This document shows, in pieces, positions 63,843 through 64,000 of a stretch of DNA of 64,000 bases (position 1 is the first letter of the stretch; every line of letters begins with the position of its first letter). Below the pieces are notes generated by a model. The model did not search any database. It worked only from the letters and a program-made list of their open reading frames with translations, and was not told the origin of the DNA. Made by a program: the position numbers and the translations under genes. The DNA is from Cognatundibacterium crateris (lineage in GTDB: Bacteria; Pseudomonadota; Gammaproteobacteria; Burkholderiales; Burkholderiaceae_D). Location of the stretch: positions 372,001 to 436,000 of the forward strand of contig NZ_JAABOS010000002.1 of NCBI RefSeq assembly GCF_010078235.1, given 5' to 3'.

Positions 63843-64000
63843 TTAAGGCTGCTGCCAGACCTTGACCCACTCCACATCCATACGATACGGGCTTTGTTCG
63901 CGCGTGCCATAGCCTTGTGGCAGCAAGGGCCCGGCCCAGCCGCGGTCTTTCAGTTCACAGGTCAGGCGGATTTCCTGTGCCACCTGTGAAATCGCCTGTG
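63843..64000 (-). CDS. C-terminal end of a larger protein, possibly glycoside hydrolase family 16-like
   Basis: The window's right edge cuts this gene; only about 52 residues are visible. They read QVAQEIRLTCELKDRGWAGP, then LLPQGYGTREQSPYRMDVEWVKVWQQP and a stop. The end M-D-V-E-W-V-K-V-W-Q is like the last strand of GH16 beta-glucanases (the D-Y-V-R-V-Y pattern). The evidence is short, so the family call is tentative. It lies 38 bases upstream of the NlpC-like gene and could be co-transcribed. Confidence 0.45.
   Translation of the reverse strand, partial: QAISQVAQEIRLTCELKDRGWAGPLLPQGYGTREQSPYRMDVEWVKVWQQP

Noticed and set aside
1..64000. Search by eye for tRNA, rRNA, IS ends, att sites and phage genes
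   Set aside because: No T-loop-like or transposase-like sequence was recognised; absence by eye is not proof.

Overview
The window looks like chromosome of a betaproteobacterium, most likely of the Oxalobacteraceae/Burkholderiales type. This rests on gene content: an E. coli-type GshA, a LiuR-controlled leucine catabolic set, a 180-kDa-class NAD-glutamate dehydrogenase, AceK, and many small VOC, GNAT and SRPBCC proteins. The assignment is an inference from gene families, not from a marker gene. No rRNA, tRNA, CRISPR array, insertion sequence or prophage was found. Most genes lie on the minus strand.

Layout. 0-3.8 kb: small soluble enzymes (SMP-30-like propeller, exonuclease, VOC, NTF2-like, GNAT) and a TPR membrane protein. 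3.8-9.4 kb: two ABC export units, MacA/MacB-like (three genes with overlapping ends) and an ABC-2 exporter pair. 10.2-16.4 kb: gshA, a secreted serine hydrolase, an AIM24-family protein with a clear terminator, a GNAT enzyme and a secreted M16 peptidase. 16.6-20.9 kb: a four-gene operon (LolD-like ATPase, FtsX-fold permease, LolA-like periplasmic protein, outer-membrane barrel) that looks like a complete trans-envelope route with unknown cargo. 21.2-23.0 kb: M14-like carboxypeptidase and alpha/beta hydrolase.

23-48.5 kb is the metabolic core. It holds a full leucine/isovalerate pathway: isovaleryl-CoA dehydrogenase, both subunits of biotin-dependent methylcrotonyl-CoA carboxylase, methylglutaconyl-CoA hydratase and HMG-CoA lyase. 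With these are the MerR regulator LiuR, a PaaI thioesterase, a second acyl-CoA dehydrogenase, a thiolase and AceK. The complete bioAFDB operon is embedded in this block, so the cofactor of the carboxylase is made next to the enzyme. Two copies of a LiuR-type operator flank liuR. Between them sits a small island of secreted proteins (trypsin-like protease with a duplicated C-terminal module, a lipoprotein and an exported protein of unknown function).

48.7-57 kb: MBL hydrolase, secreted hydrolase, a stress-like group (glycine-rich membrane protein, triple-BON protein, ferritin-like remnant, DUF4177), a LysE exporter, a degenerate HNH protein and another set of small-fold enzymes. 57.2-61.9 kb: the giant glutamate dehydrogenase. 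62-64 kb: a possible small RNA with its own terminator, a small hypothetical protein, an NlpC/P60-like secreted protein and the C-terminus of a further gene, perhaps a glycoside hydrolase.

Unusual structures include a 119-bp near-palindrome behind the thiolase gene, two inverted REP-like hairpins beside a DUF559 endonuclease gene, short tandem repeats, and a PdxJ that resembles the Bacteroidetes type.
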